DNA of 64,000 nucleotides, from positions 620,001-684,000 of the forward strand of contig NZ_QXQA01000001.1 in the NCBI RefSeq assembly GCF_003583765.1. The letters run 5' to 3'. How positions within the stretch are numbered: position 1 is the stretch's first letter; every line of letters begins with the position of its first letter. Both the position numbers and the translations under genes were made by a program. Shown piece after piece: positions 45,090-53,870 of the stretch. The stretch is from Paenibacillus nanensis (GTDB lineage: Bacteria > Bacillota > Bacilli > Paenibacillales > Paenibacillaceae). The notes below the pieces were generated by a model, which had not been told where the DNA came from, ran no database searches, and saw only the letters and a list, made by a program, of their open reading frames with translations.

Positions 45090-46346
45090 ATGAAAAAATT
45101 AGCCGCAATCCTTATTTCTCTTGTAATGGCAGTAAGCTTCGCGACAAGCGCCGCCGGCGCTGCCGCTCCAGCGAATCCGCTTCAAATTTACGTAGACGGC
45201 GAGCTTGTTCATTTCGGCGAGGATAAGCCGGTCAAAGTAAACGGGACAACCCTTGTGCCAGTACGCATGCTTCTTGAAAAGCTACATTTTGAGATTGATT
45301 GGAATCAAGAAAGTCAGGTTGTGACGGCGACAAGCACCGACCCAAGGAACGTGGCTGTTATCTCGCTGCAGATCGGGCATGATACGGCTTATGTGAACAG
45401 CAAGCCGATGAAGCTGCTCGCCGCGCCTCAAAAAATTAACCAAAAGTCGTATGTTCCGCTGCGGTTCATTGTTGAAGAAAGCGGCTATGAGATCGAGTGG
45501 GACGAGAAGCGGAATCAAATTTCAATCGATACGGTTATCGAAAGCCGCGGGTTTTTATGGAAGGCGGAGAACGGGGATAACGTCGTCTATCTGCTCGGCT
45601 CCATTCACGTTGCCAACGAGGCGATGTATCCGCTGAGAGACGAGATTACCGAGGCGTTTTCCGAAGCCGATTATTTGGCCGTTGAAGTAGACGTTACGGT
45701 TGAGAATCCGGATTTGGGCGCATACATTGAAGATTTGGGCACGTATAAGGACGGAACGACGCTCCGCAATCATGTCTCTCCGGAAGTGTACGCGTATTTG
45801 GGCGAGCTGCTGACCGAACTGGAAGTGCCGACGGGCGCGCTTGACCCTTATGAGCCTTGGTACGCTTCGATGATTTTGGACAGCGTCGCATCCGAAGACA
45901 GCGAATATGATGCTGAGCTCGGCATCGATAATTATTTCATGAATGAAGCGTTGGAATCCAAAATTCCGATCATGGAGCTAGAGTCTTACGAATCGCAATT
46001 TAAAATGTTCGACAGCTTCTCGGACGCGGTGCAGGAGCAGCTTCTTGCAGGCTCGATCTACAGCTTCTATCAGGAAGAAGATTCAACGGATGACTTGTTT
46101 GAGATGTGGGTGAACGGCGACGTCGAACAATTGACGCAGATGGCCGTGGATACAAAGGCGGATGCGGAATATTATAAAGCGATGCTTCTCGACCGCAATG
46201 TGCTGATGGCGGATAAAATAAAAGGATTTTTGACGGGTTCTCAGCCAGCGACATATTTTGTTGTCGTCGGCGCTCTTCATATGGTTGGCGAGGACGGACT
46301 TGTCGCGCTTCTGGAAGAGATGGGCTATACGGTAACTAGGCTTTAG
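45090..46346 (+). CDS. Secreted TraB/GumN-like protein with N-terminal CuAO-N domain
   Basis: 418 residues from ATG 45090 (AAAAGGAGAG about 12 nt upstream). A signal peptide (MKKLAAILISLVMAVSFATS, then AAGA) leads to a copper-amine-oxidase N-terminal-like domain (about 30-150: VNGTTLVPVRMLLEKLHFEIDW, INQKSYVPLRFIVEESGYEIEWDEK) and a TraB/PrgY/GumN domain (about 160-415) with the paired GSIHVA, ADYLAVEVD, and VVVGALHMVGEDGLVALLEEMGY motifs. TraB-like proteins resemble metal-dependent peptidases of the Tiki type; activity here is unproven. Confidence 0.88.
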   Translation: MKKLAAILISLVMAVSFATSAAGAAAPANPLQIYVDGELVHFGEDKPVKVNGTTLVPVRMLLEKLHFEIDWNQESQVVTATSTDPRNVAVISLQIGHDTAYVNSKPMKLLAAPQKINQKSYVPLRFIVEESGYEIEWDEKRNQISIDTVIESRGFLWKAENGDNVVYLLGSIHVANEAMYPLRDEITEAFSEADYLAVEVDVTVENPDLGAYIEDLGTYKDGTTLRNHVSPEVYAYLGELLTELEVPTGALDPYEPWYASMILDSVASEDSEYDAELGIDNYFMNEALESKIPIMELESYESQFKMFDSFSDAVQEQLLAGSIYSFYQEEDSTDDLFEMWVNGDVEQLTQMAVDTKADAEYYKAMLLDRNVLMADKIKGFLTGSQPATYFVVVGALHMVGEDGLVALLEEMGYTVTRL

Positions 46347-46362
46347 GCAGCGAGTGATAGGC

Positions 46363-46396
46363 GAGGGCCGGCGGATGCATGCATCCGCCGGCCCTC
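46363..46396. terminator. Perfect GC-rich palindrome between convergent genes
   Basis: A 34-bp perfect inverted repeat (17-bp arms GAGGGCCGGCGGATGCA / TGCATCCGCCGGCCCTC, no spacer) lies between the TraB-like and the LysM-GH18 genes. Neither strand has a T-run, so it may block polymerase by stem strength alone or serve another purpose. Confidence 0.5.
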
Positions 46397-46412
46397 CTGT
46401 ATGGTATGGGAA

Positions 46413-47696
46413 TTATACAAGCTTTTTGATTGTAAAGTTTTCGCCAATCGTGAACCAGTTCTGCGGAAAGGCGACGCCGAGCACCCAGTAGCTGATGCCC
46501 CTTAGTCCATAGCCCTTCAAAATATCGAATTTCGCCTGCATGCTGCGCGCGTCTTCATACCAGACGACATGCTCCCGGCCTTCCTCGTCATAATAATTGA
46601 AATAAGGAGACTGCGCCTCTTCGTCGTATTGGATCGACGCGTTATATTTTGCCGCGCGTTCGACAGCCTCCTGCGGGCTGACGGTCGGCGCCCATCTGCC
46701 GCCCGGCACATAAGGCAATGTCCAGTCGTAGCCGTAAAGCGGAGCTCCCATCATGATTTTTTCCGGCGGAATGACGGTAATCGCATAATTCAATACTCTC
46801 ACAACCTCGTTGATAGGGGCAACCGCGCGCGGCGGCCCTCCGGACCATCCCCATTCGTACGTCATCAGCACGACGAAGTCGAGAATCCGTCCGTGCGCCG
46901 CGTAATCATGCGCCTCGTACAGCGTACCGGTCTGCTCGGCCGAAATTTTCGGCGCCACGGCGGAAGAGACGAGGAAGCCTAAAGGATGCAACGTATCTAC
47001 CAGCCTCTGCAGAAATGCGTTATACAGCTCGCGGTCCGCCGGCAGCAAATATTCGAAATCGACGTTGAGGGCGAGATAGCCTTTCTGCTGCATCACGCCG
47101 GTTATGTTGTTAATAAGCGTGGTTTGCACGTCTTGATTGGACAGGACCGAGTGGCCGATTTCGGAGCTGAAGGTGCCGTTTTCAAAGTTCGTAATAACCA
47201 TCATTGGGGCTACTCGGTGCGCATATGCAGCTCCGATAACCGGCGAGTCATCGATCGGTATTAAAGAACCGTTCGCGCGAACGCGATAGCTGAATGGGCT
47301 AAGGTAAGTTAAAAATTCACCGATCTCATTGACGGTTGCCACGCCCTCCGTCCCCAATTTCTCCGTATAAGCATTCACTTCGATAACCGGCTTAGGCGCT
47401 CTCGGGATAACTAGCGTCTGCCCGGGGGCGATCGCGGCGGGGTTCGTCAAGTTGTTGGCTTCTACAAGCGCTTGAATGGAAACGCCGTACCGCTGGCCGA
47501 TCTTCCACAGCGATTCGCCCGCTTGAACGGTATGAGTCGTTCCTTCCGAAGGAGTCGGCATAATCAGCGCTTGGCCGACGACAAGCTGGCTCTGCGAGGT
47601 TAAGCCGTTGGCGGCGTAGATTTGCTCGAGCGTTACGCCGTACCGCTGTGACAGCGCCCAAAGGCTATCCCCTCTTTTGACCGTATAGATTTGCAT
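46413..47696 (-). CDS. LysM-GH18 cortex-lytic-type glycosidase (SleL/YaaH-like)
   Basis: 427 residues from ATG 47696 (GGGAGGG 9 nt upstream). There is no signal peptide, as in spore-coat YaaH/SleL proteins. Two LysM repeats bind peptidoglycan (YTVKRGDSLWALSQRYGVTLEQIYAANGL; HTVQAGESLWKIGQRYGVSIQALVEANNL), followed by a GH18 barrel with the catalytic segment LNVDFEYLLPADRELY and MTYEWGWSGGPPRAVAPINEV, plus GYDWTLPYVPGG. Likely an N-acetylglucosaminidase acting on cortex peptidoglycan during germination. No terminator beyond the shared palindrome is apparent. Confidence 0.9.
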   Translation of the reverse strand: MQIYTVKRGDSLWALSQRYGVTLEQIYAANGLTSQSQLVVGQALIMPTPSEGTTHTVQAGESLWKIGQRYGVSIQALVEANNLTNPAAIAPGQTLVIPRAPKPVIEVNAYTEKLGTEGVATVNEIGEFLTYLSPFSYRVRANGSLIPIDDSPVIGAAYAHRVAPMMVITNFENGTFSSEIGHSVLSNQDVQTTLINNITGVMQQKGYLALNVDFEYLLPADRELYNAFLQRLVDTLHPLGFLVSSAVAPKISAEQTGTLYEAHDYAAHGRILDFVVLMTYEWGWSGGPPRAVAPINEVVRVLNYAITVIPPEKIMMGAPLYGYDWTLPYVPGGRWAPTVSPQEAVERAAKYNASIQYDEEAQSPYFNYYDEEGREHVVWYEDARSMQAKFDILKGYGLRGISYWVLGVAFPQNWFTIGENFTIKKLV

Positions 47697-47872
47697 GGCG
47701 GTATACCCTCCCCATAATGGTTGCAAGACCGTTTTGTGCTCTATAGCTATCTATATTCAGCGATACCAGCCCTTAGTCAAAAACATGGAAACCATGTCCA
47801 GCGGGCATACTAATCCAGACTTTGGCTGTACAATAAGATGGTTTTAAGGAGCTTATCGACTTTATAAGACGA

Positions 47873-47916
47873 AAAAACGAACTTTTATTTTTAAACCTCT
47901 ATTAATGTTCGTATTT
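47873..47916. promoter_or_regulatory. Inverted PurBox pair upstream of purE
   Basis: AAAAACGAACTTT (47873-47885) and, inverted, AATGTTCGTATTT (47904-47916). Each matches 12 of 13 positions of the Bacillus PurR consensus AWWWCCGAACWWT, missing only the first C. They are 18 bp apart and end just before the -35, as expected for PurR repression of the pur operon. Confidence 0.7.
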
Positions 47917-47918
47917 TA

Positions 47919-47947
47919 TTGACAGGCTGGTGCCGATTGGATAAACT
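47919..47947 (+). promoter_or_regulatory. pur operon promoter
   Basis: TTGACA (47919-47924) and TAAACT (47942-47947) with a 17-bp spacer, directly after the PurBox pair and about 43 bp before the aptamer. Confidence 0.75.
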
Positions 47948-47989
47948 AGAGTAGGTTTGAGGCGGAGCATGCCGCCCAATAAGAATAAT

Positions 47990-48246
47990 CTCGTATATAT
48001 TCGGGACAGGCCCGAATGTTTCTACCCGGAAACCTTAATTTCTGGACTACGAGCTTAATGAATCAGCTGCCGGCGTCAGTCCGTTCGCGCATTAGGTTGC
48101 TCTCTTGGAGAGCAGCCTTGCGTTGTCTTTAGCGGTAAGACCTGCAGCCGTTCATGATAGAACCTTCAACACGGCCTTAGGGCATTGGAGGTTTGCTCGA
48201 AGGTCCTCTAGCATATCGGTTTCTGATAGCTGCGGGACTTTTTTTA
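47990..48246 (+). ncRNA. Guanine-type purine riboswitch of the pur operon
   Basis: Aptamer 47990-48053: P1 arms CTCGTA / TACGAG, core TATATTCGGG, CCCGAATGTTTCTACC, GGAAACCTTAATTTCTGG and ACTACGAG. The specificity base is C, indicating guanine/hypoxanthine. The expression platform is long and ends in an imperfect terminator: AAGGTCCTCTAGC (48200) pairs with GCTGCGGGACTTT, followed by seven T residues to 48246. Guanine should stop transcription ahead of purE, complementing PurR. Confidence 0.93.
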
Positions 48247-48293
48247 TTCGTCATCAGCTACTACATTTCATGAAGGAAAGTGGGTTTGAGCTA

Positions 48294-48779
48294 ATGTCTG
48301 CTAAGGTTGGCGTCATCATGGGCAGCAAGTCGGACTGGGACACAATGAAATTAGCCTGCGACGTTCTGGAGGAACTGCATATTCCTTATGAGAAAAAAGT
48401 TGTTTCAGCGCATCGGACGCCGGATCTCATGTTCGAATATGCGGAAACGGCGGCGGAACGCGGTCTGAAGGTGATTATTGCGGGAGCCGGCGGCGCCGCG
48501 CATTTACCCGGGATGGTCGCGTCGAAGACGACGCTGCCGGTCATCGGCGTTCCGGTTAAATCTTCGAATTTGAACGGTTTGGACTCGCTGTTGTCGATCG
48601 TGCAGATGCCGGGTGGCATACCGGTTGCGACGGTTGCGATCGGCAATGCCGGCGGCACCAATGCGGGGCTGCTGGCCGCGCAGATGCTGGGCGCGTTCGA
48701 TCCGGACATTCAAGCCCGTGTAGCGGCGCGCCGCGAACGGATTAAGCGGGAAGTGCTGGAAAGCAGTGAGACGTTATGA
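48294..48779 (+). CDS. purE: N5-carboxyaminoimidazole ribonucleotide mutase
   Basis: 161 residues from ATG 48294 (GAAGGAAAG about 13 nt upstream; the longer frame from 48105 lies within the riboswitch). Class I Pur[16 protein letters not shown] with the active-site Ser and Asp, [13 protein letters not shown] with the catalytic His, and [15 protein letters not shown]. It converts N5-CAIR to CAIR in purine synthesis. First gene of the pur operon; it overlaps purK by four bases (ATGA). Confidence 0.97.
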   Translation: MSAKVGVIMGSKSDWDTMKLACDVLEELHIPYEKKVVSAHRTPDLMFEYAETAAERGLKVIIAGAGGAAHLPGMVASKTTLPVIGVPVKSSNLNGLDSLLSIVQMPGGIPVATVAIGNAGGTNAGLLAAQMLGAFDPDIQARVAARRERIKREVLESSETL

Positions 48780-49945
48780 ATAAGACAGACGCGCAATCGA
48801 AGGTCATTCTTCCCGGCGGAACAATAGGCATACTTGGCGGGGGGCAGCTTGGCCGCATGATGGCGAATGCCGGAAGCGCGATGGGGTATCGGTTTATTGC
48901 GCTCGATCCGACGCCGGACTCCCCCGCGGGACAGGTAGCCGAGCAGATTACGGCAGCCTACGATGACCGCGAAGCGGCCCGGCAGCTGGCGGCACGCTCG
49001 GACGTCATCACGTACGAGTTCGAGAACGTCGACGCGGATGTTGCCGCGATGCTGATGTCGGAATCTTATGTTCCGCAAGGTAGCGAGCTGCTCTATACGA
49101 CGCAGCACCGTCTGCGCGAGAAGCGGGCGATCGAAGCGGCGGGAGCGCAGGTAGCGCCTTACGCCGAAATTCGCGGCGAGGAGGAACTGCGCGAAGCTGT
49201 AAGCAGGTTCGGAACGCCTTGCGTGCTGAAGACGGCAACGGGCGGCTATGACGGGAAGGGCCAATGGGTCATTCGCGACATAGCCGAATGCGGCGAAGCT
49301 TATGCAGCGTTGTCTCGCGCGGGAACGCAGCTGGTGCTGGAGCAATTTATCGATTTTGCGATGGAAATTTCGGTTATTGCGGCGCGAAGCGCGAACGGAG
49401 AAATAAAAGCTTTCCCGCCTGCGGAAAATATTCATGTGGAAAATATTTTGCATCTTTCCATCGTGCCGGCCAGGACGGGCGAGTCGGTTCTGAAGGAAGC
49501 GGAGCGCCTCGCTGTGCGGATCGCGGAAGGGCTTGGCGTCGTCGGCTTGATCGCGGTGGAAATGTTCGTCGCGAAGGACGGCAGGCTCTACGTCAACGAG
49601 CTGGCTCCGAGGCCGCATAACAGCGGTCATTACACGATGGAGGCATGCCGGACGTCGCAGTTCGAGCAGCATGTGCGCGCAGTATGCGGTCTGCCGCTTG
49701 GCGATACGGCGCTGATGAGTCCCGTCGTGATGGTGAATGTGCTGGGACAGCATGTGGAGCCGCTGCTTGAACGGATGGCAGTCCAGGATGAGGCGTCCGA
49801 GCGGTTAGGCGTCGCGCCGAAGGTGCATTTGTACGGGAAAAAAGACGCCGTGTTCAAACGGAAGATGGGGCATGTGAATGTGCTGGGACCTACGGTTGAA
49901 GCGGCGCTTGAATGGATAAATGAAACTAAGATTTGGAAGGTGTGA
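48776..49945 (+). CDS. purK: N5-carboxyaminoimidazole ribonucleotide synthase
   Basis: 389 residues, ATP-grasp enzyme that carboxylates AIR with ATP and bicarbonate. Motifs: [65 protein letters not shown] and [15 protein letters not shown]. Starts inside the purE stop; purB begins 5 bp after it. Confidence 0.96.
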   Translation: MNKTDAQSKVILPGGTIGILGGGQLGRMMANAGSAMGYRFIALDPTPDSPAGQVAEQITAAYDDREAARQLAARSDVITYEFENVDADVAAMLMSESYVPQGSELLYTTQHRLREKRAIEAAGAQVAPYAEIRGEEELREAVSRFGTPCVLKTATGGYDGKGQWVIRDIAECGEAYAALSRAGTQLVLEQFIDFAMEISVIAARSANGEIKAFPPAENIHVENILHLSIVPARTGESVLKEAERLAVRIAEGLGVVGLIAVEMFVAKDGRLYVNELAPRPHNSGHYTMEACRTSQFEQHVRAVCGLPLGDTALMSPVVMVNVLGQHVEPLLERMAVQDEASERLGVAPKVHLYGKKDAVFKRKMGHVNVLGPTVEAALEWINETKIWKV

Positions 49946-49950
49946 GGCTC

Positions 49951-51246
49951 ATGCTAGAACGTTACAGCAGACCCGAAATGAGAGCGATTTGGACCGAGGA
50001 AAATAAATTTAAGGCTTGGCTTGAGGTTGAGCTTTGCGCATGCGAAGCTTGGTCGGAGCTTGGCATTATTCCGAAGGAGGATGTGGAGGCGCTGCGCAAA
50101 TCCGCCAGCTTCAACATCGACCGGATTTACGAAATCGAGCAGGAGACTCGTCACGACGTTATCGCGTTTACACGCGCGGTGTCCGAGACTGTCGGTCCGG
50201 AGCGCAAGTGGGTGCACTACGGCCTGACTTCCACGGACGTGGTGGACACGGCGATGGGTTATTTGCTTCGCCAGGCGAATGAGATTTTGCTCAAAGATAT
50301 CGAGAAGTTTATCGCGATTCTTCGCGAGAAAGCCATTCAATATAAAGATACGCCGATGATGGGACGCACGCACGGCGTTCATGCGGAGCCGACGACGTTC
50401 GGCCTTAAGATGGCGCTTTGGTACGAAGAGATGAAGCGCAATCTGGAACGTTTCCAGCATGCTTCCAAAGGCGTAGAATTCGGCAAAATGTCCGGAGCCG
50501 TCGGCACCTACGCGAACATCGATCCGTTCGTGGAGGAATTTGTATGCCGGAAGCTCGGCATCTCGCCTGCGCCGATCTCGACGCAGACGCTGCAGCGTGA
50601 CCGCCATGCGGAATATGTGGCTGCGATCGCGCTCATCGCAACGTCGCTGGACAAGTTCGCGACGGAAATCCGCGCCCTGCAGAAGAGCGAATTCCGCGAA
50701 GTGGAGGAGCCTTTCGCGAAGGGGCAGAAGGGCTCGTCGGCCATGCCGCATAAGCGGAACCCGATCGGCTGCGAAAATATTTCCGGACTGTCCCGCGTTA
50801 TCCGCGGCCATATGCTGACCGCTTACGAGAACGTGACGCTGTGGCATGAGCGCGACATCAGCCATTCGTCGGCGGAGCGCGTCATCCTGCCGGACTCCAC
50901 GATGCTGCTGAACTATATGCTGAACCGTCTCGGCAACATTATCAATAATTTGACCGTTTTCCCGGAAAATATGAAACGCAATATGAGCGCGACCTACGGC
51001 GTGCCGTTCTCCGGCCGCGTGCTCACGAAGCTGATCGACAAAGGCTTCAGCCGCGAGCAGGCTTACGATACGGTACAGCCTCGCGCGATGCAGGCATGGG
51101 AGACGCAGCGCCAGTTCCGCTCAATCATTGAAGAGACGCCTGAGATCACTTCGGTGCTCTCGGCGGAAGAGATTGAGGATTGCTTTAATCCGGCATGGCA
51201 TTTGAAGCATGTCGATACGATATTTAATCGTCTGGGCTTAAATTAA
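49951..51246 (+). CDS. purB: Adenylosuccinate lyase
   Basis: 431 residues from ATG 49951 (GAAGGTGTGAGG upstream). It cleaves SAICAR and adenylosuccinate, releasing fumarate. Fumarase/ASL-superfamily motifs: [41 protein letters not shown] with the catalytic His, and the flexible signature loop [16 protein letters not shown]. Full length; purC starts 15 bp downstream after AAGGAGG. Confidence 0.97.
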   Translation: MLERYSRPEMRAIWTEENKFKAWLEVELCACEAWSELGIIPKEDVEALRKSASFNIDRIYEIEQETRHDVIAFTRAVSETVGPERKWVHYGLTSTDVVDTAMGYLLRQANEILLKDIEKFIAILREKAIQYKDTPMMGRTHGVHAEPTTFGLKMALWYEEMKRNLERFQHASKGVEFGKMSGAVGTYANIDPFVEEFVCRKLGISPAPISTQTLQRDRHAEYVAAIALIATSLDKFATEIRALQKSEFREVEEPFAKGQKGSSAMPHKRNPIGCENISGLSRVIRGHMLTAYENVTLWHERDISHSSAERVILPDSTMLLNYMLNRLGNIINNLTVFPENMKRNMSATYGVPFSGRVLTKLIDKGFSREQAYDTVQPRAMQAWETQRQFRSIIEETPEITSVLSAEEIEDCFNPAWHLKHVDTIFNRLGLN

Positions 51247-51261
51247 GGAGGTCACGGGAAC

Positions 51262-52161
51262 ATGGGAGCGCAAGTGCAGGCTTTGTCCACTGCCGTTGAT
51301 TATGTGAAAGCGCCGCTTGTCTATAAAGGCAAGGTACGCGAGCTGTATGATTTGGGCGAGCACTTCCTTATCGTGGTGACGGATCGGATCTCGGCGTTCG
51401 ATTACGTGCTTGATCCGGCTGTGCCGGACAAAGGCAACGTGCTGAATCGGCTGTCCGCTTTCTGGTTTGATAGGACGAAGGATATGATGCCGAATCACGT
51501 TGTTCATACGGACGTATCGCTGCTTGGCGATACGATTACGGCGCCCGAACTGCTGAAGAACCGGATCATGGTGACGCGCAAAGCGGAACGCATCGATATC
51601 GAATGCGTCGTGCGCGGCTATATTACAGGCAACGGCTGGCGTCAGTACGAGAAGACGCAGGCCATCAACGGTATTGCGCTGCCGGAGGGACTTCGCAAGA
51701 ACGAACGGTTCCCGGAGCCGATCTTTACGCCGGCCGCGAAAAATGACGTCGGCCATGACGAAGATATTTCATTCGAGCGTATGGTTGAGATGGTCGGTGA
51801 GGAGCTGGCGATTGAGCTTCGCGACCGAAGCCTCGAGCTGTACAAGTTCGCGCATGCTTATTGCAAAGAGCGCGGCATCATCCTCGCCGACTGCAAATTT
51901 GAATTTGGACTTATCGACGGCAAGGTTATTTTAATCGATGAAATCTTTACGCCGGACTCGTCGCGCTTCTGGTCAGAAGGCAATTATGCCTATGACGTAG
52001 AGATCGACAGCATGGACAAGGAGCCGGTACGCACCTACCTGCTCGGCTCCGACTGGGACCGCGACAGCCGCCCGGATCCGCTGCCGGAGGTCGTCGTCAC
52101 CGCCACAACGGCGCGCTACCGCGAGATCTACCGCCGCTTAACCGGCGGCGAGCTGAGCTAG
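51262..52161 (+). CDS. purC: SAICAR synthetase
   Basis: 299 residues. It couples CAIR and aspartate using ATP. Motifs: YKGKVRELYDLGEHFLIVVTDRISAFD, ECVVRGYITGNGW, and DCKFEFGLIDGKVILIDEIFTPDSSRFW. It belongs to the longer (~295-residue) form, with inserted and C-terminal segments absent from the ~240-residue Bacillus subtilis PurC. It is followed by the 51-bp array before purS. Confidence 0.96.
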   Translation: MGAQVQALSTAVDYVKAPLVYKGKVRELYDLGEHFLIVVTDRISAFDYVLDPAVPDKGNVLNRLSAFWFDRTKDMMPNHVVHTDVSLLGDTITAPELLKNRIMVTRKAERIDIECVVRGYITGNGWRQYEKTQAINGIALPEGLRKNERFPEPIFTPAAKNDVGHDEDISFERMVEMVGEELAIELRDRSLELYKFAHAYCKERGIILADCKFEFGLIDGKVILIDEIFTPDSSRFWSEGNYAYDVEIDSMDKEPVRTYLLGSDWDRDSRPDPLPEVVVTATTARYREIYRRLTGGELS

Positions 52162-52208
52162 CTGGCGGCACGCCGCAAGTGCGCGGCCGTCATTACGCGG
52201 CTGCTGCC

Positions 52209-52870
52209 GTTGCAACGGCGAAAAAGGCGCTTGCAGCGCGGACCTAGCACGAGTGAGCCGCTGTAACGGCGAAAAAGGCCGTTACAGCGCGGACCTAGCG
52301 CGAGCGGGCCGCTGTAACGGCGAAAAAGACCGTTACAGCACTGAACTAGCACGAGCGGCCGGCTGCAACGGCGAAAAAGGCGCTTACAGCGCGGACCTAG
52401 CGCGAGCGGGCCGCAGTAACGGCGAAAAAGGCGCTTGCAGCGCGGACCTAGCGCGAGCGGGCCGGCTATAACGGCGAAAAAGGCGCTTATAGTGTGAACC
52501 AAGCGCGAGCAAGCCGTTGTAACGGCGAAAAAGACCGTTACAGCACTGACCTAGCGCAAGCGGGCTGCTGTAACGGTGAAAAAGGCGCTTGCAGCGCGGA
52601 CCTAGCGCGAGCGGGCCGGCTGCAACAGTGAAAAAGGCGCTTGCAGCGCGAACCTAGCGTGAGCGGACTGCTGCAACGGTGAAAAAGACCGTTACAGCAC
52701 TGAACTAGCGCGAACGAGCAGCTGTAACGGCGAAAAAGACCGTTACAGCACTGAACTAGCACGAGCGGCCGGCTGCAACGGCGAACAAGGCGCTTACAGC
52801 GCGGACCTAGCGCGAGCGAGCCGCAGTAACGGCGAAAAAGACCGTTACAGCACTCAACTTGCACGAACGA
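52209..52870. repeat. Tandem array of 13 hairpin units, 51-bp period, inside the pur operon (array 4)
   Basis: Thirteen units; the CGGCGAAAAAG core starts at 52216, 52267, 52318, 52369 and so on, drifting by only two bases over the array. Each unit is a 27-nt hairpin (arms CTGTAACGG / CCGTTACAG with an A-rich loop CGAAAAAGG, or CTGCAACGG / a GCGCTTGCAG variant) plus a 24-nt linker such as GCGGACCTAGCGCGAGCGGG. The hairpin matches the reverse complement of the array 2 hairpin at 22 of 27 positions. Fills the 767-bp purC-purS gap; no gene or clear promoter is seen there. Confidence 0.92.
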
Positions 52871-52928
52871 GCTCGCTCACCCACACAAACTAACTTTTTA
52901 AAAATTCAACCATATTCAGGAGGCAATT

Positions 52929-53171
52929 ATGAAGGCAACCGTCTACGTCACGATCAAGGAAAACGTATTGGATCCGCAAGGAACTGCAGTGCAAGGCGCT
53001 CTCCACACCATGGGTTTCTCGGAAGTCGGGAAGGTTCGCATCGGCAAATACCTTGAGGTTGAGCTGGATACGAACGACCGCGCGGAAGCGGAAGCGCGCC
53101 TGAAAGTGATGTGCGAGAAGCTGCTGGCGAACACCGTCGTCGAAGACTACCGTTTTGAGCTGGAGGGGTAA
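52929..53171 (+). CDS. purS: Phosphoribosylformylglycinamidine synthase subunit PurS
   Basis: 80 residues, small structural subunit that assembles with PurQ and PurL. Sequence: YVTIKENVLDPQGTAVQGAL then HTMGFSEVGKVRIGKYLEVE, as in the family. CAGGAGGC lies 7 nt before the ATG. It is the first pur gene after array 4, followed 3 bp later by purQ. Confidence 0.97.
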   Translation: MKATVYVTIKENVLDPQGTAVQGALHTMGFSEVGKVRIGKYLEVELDTNDRAEAEARLKVMCEKLLANTVVEDYRFELEG

Positions 53172-53174
53172 AAA

Positions 53175-53870
53175 ATGAAGTTTGCCGTACTCGTATTTCC
53201 TGGCTCCAACTGTGACATCGACTGCTACAAAGCGGTAGAATCCACGATCGGCCAACCGGTCGACTACGTGTGGCATACCGCGACGGACTTGTCCGCATAC
53301 GACGCCATTCTGGTGCCGGGCGGATTCTCCTACGGGGACTACCTGCGCTGCGGCGCGATCGCCCGATTCGCGAACGTGATGAATGAAGTGAAGAAGGCTG
53401 CCGAACAAGGCAAGTTCATCCTCGGCATTTGCAATGGCTTCCAGATCCTGACCGAAGCCGGCCTTCTGCCTGGCGCGCTGATCCGCAACACGGGTCTGAA
53501 ATTCCGCTGCCATGGCACGTCTCTTGAAGTGGTTAACAATAACACGCCTTTTACAAAAGAATACTCGCAAGGCGAGTTGATCAATATTCCGATCGCCCAT
53601 GGCGAAGGCAATTACTTTTGCGACGCCGCGACGCTCGAAGAGCTGAAGGCGAACAACCAAATCGTGTTCCGCTACGCGGGCGACACGAATCCGAACGGCT
53701 CTGTGGAAAATATCGCGGGCATCAGCAACAAAGCGGGCAACGTGGTCGGCATGATGCCGCATCCGGAGCGCGCGGTAGACCAGTTGCTTGGCTCGGAAGA
53801 CGGAAAACGGATGTTTACATCGATTTTGAATGCATGGAGGGAACAACATGGCGCAGCAGTTAACGGCTAA
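53175..53870 (+). CDS. purQ: Phosphoribosylformylglycinamidine synthase subunit PurQ
   Basis: 231 residues, glutaminase subunit that delivers ammonia to PurL. Class I amidotransferase: [30 protein letters not shown], the nucleophile in [21 protein letters not shown], and the catalytic His-Glu in MMPHPERA. Overlaps purL by 23 bp. Confidence 0.97.
   Translation: MKFAVLVFPGSNCDIDCYKAVESTIGQPVDYVWHTATDLSAYDAILVPGGFSYGDYLRCGAIARFANVMNEVKKAAEQGKFILGICNGFQILTEAGLLPGALIRNTGLKFRCHGTSLEVVNNNTPFTKEYSQGELINIPIAHGEGNYFCDAATLEELKANNQIVFRYAGDTNPNGSVENIAGISNKAGNVVGMMPHPERAVDQLLGSEDGKRMFTSILNAWREQHGAAVNG

Noticed and set aside
52253..52864. Small open frames on both strands across array 4
   Set aside because: Same repeat artefact as array 2; no start signals.
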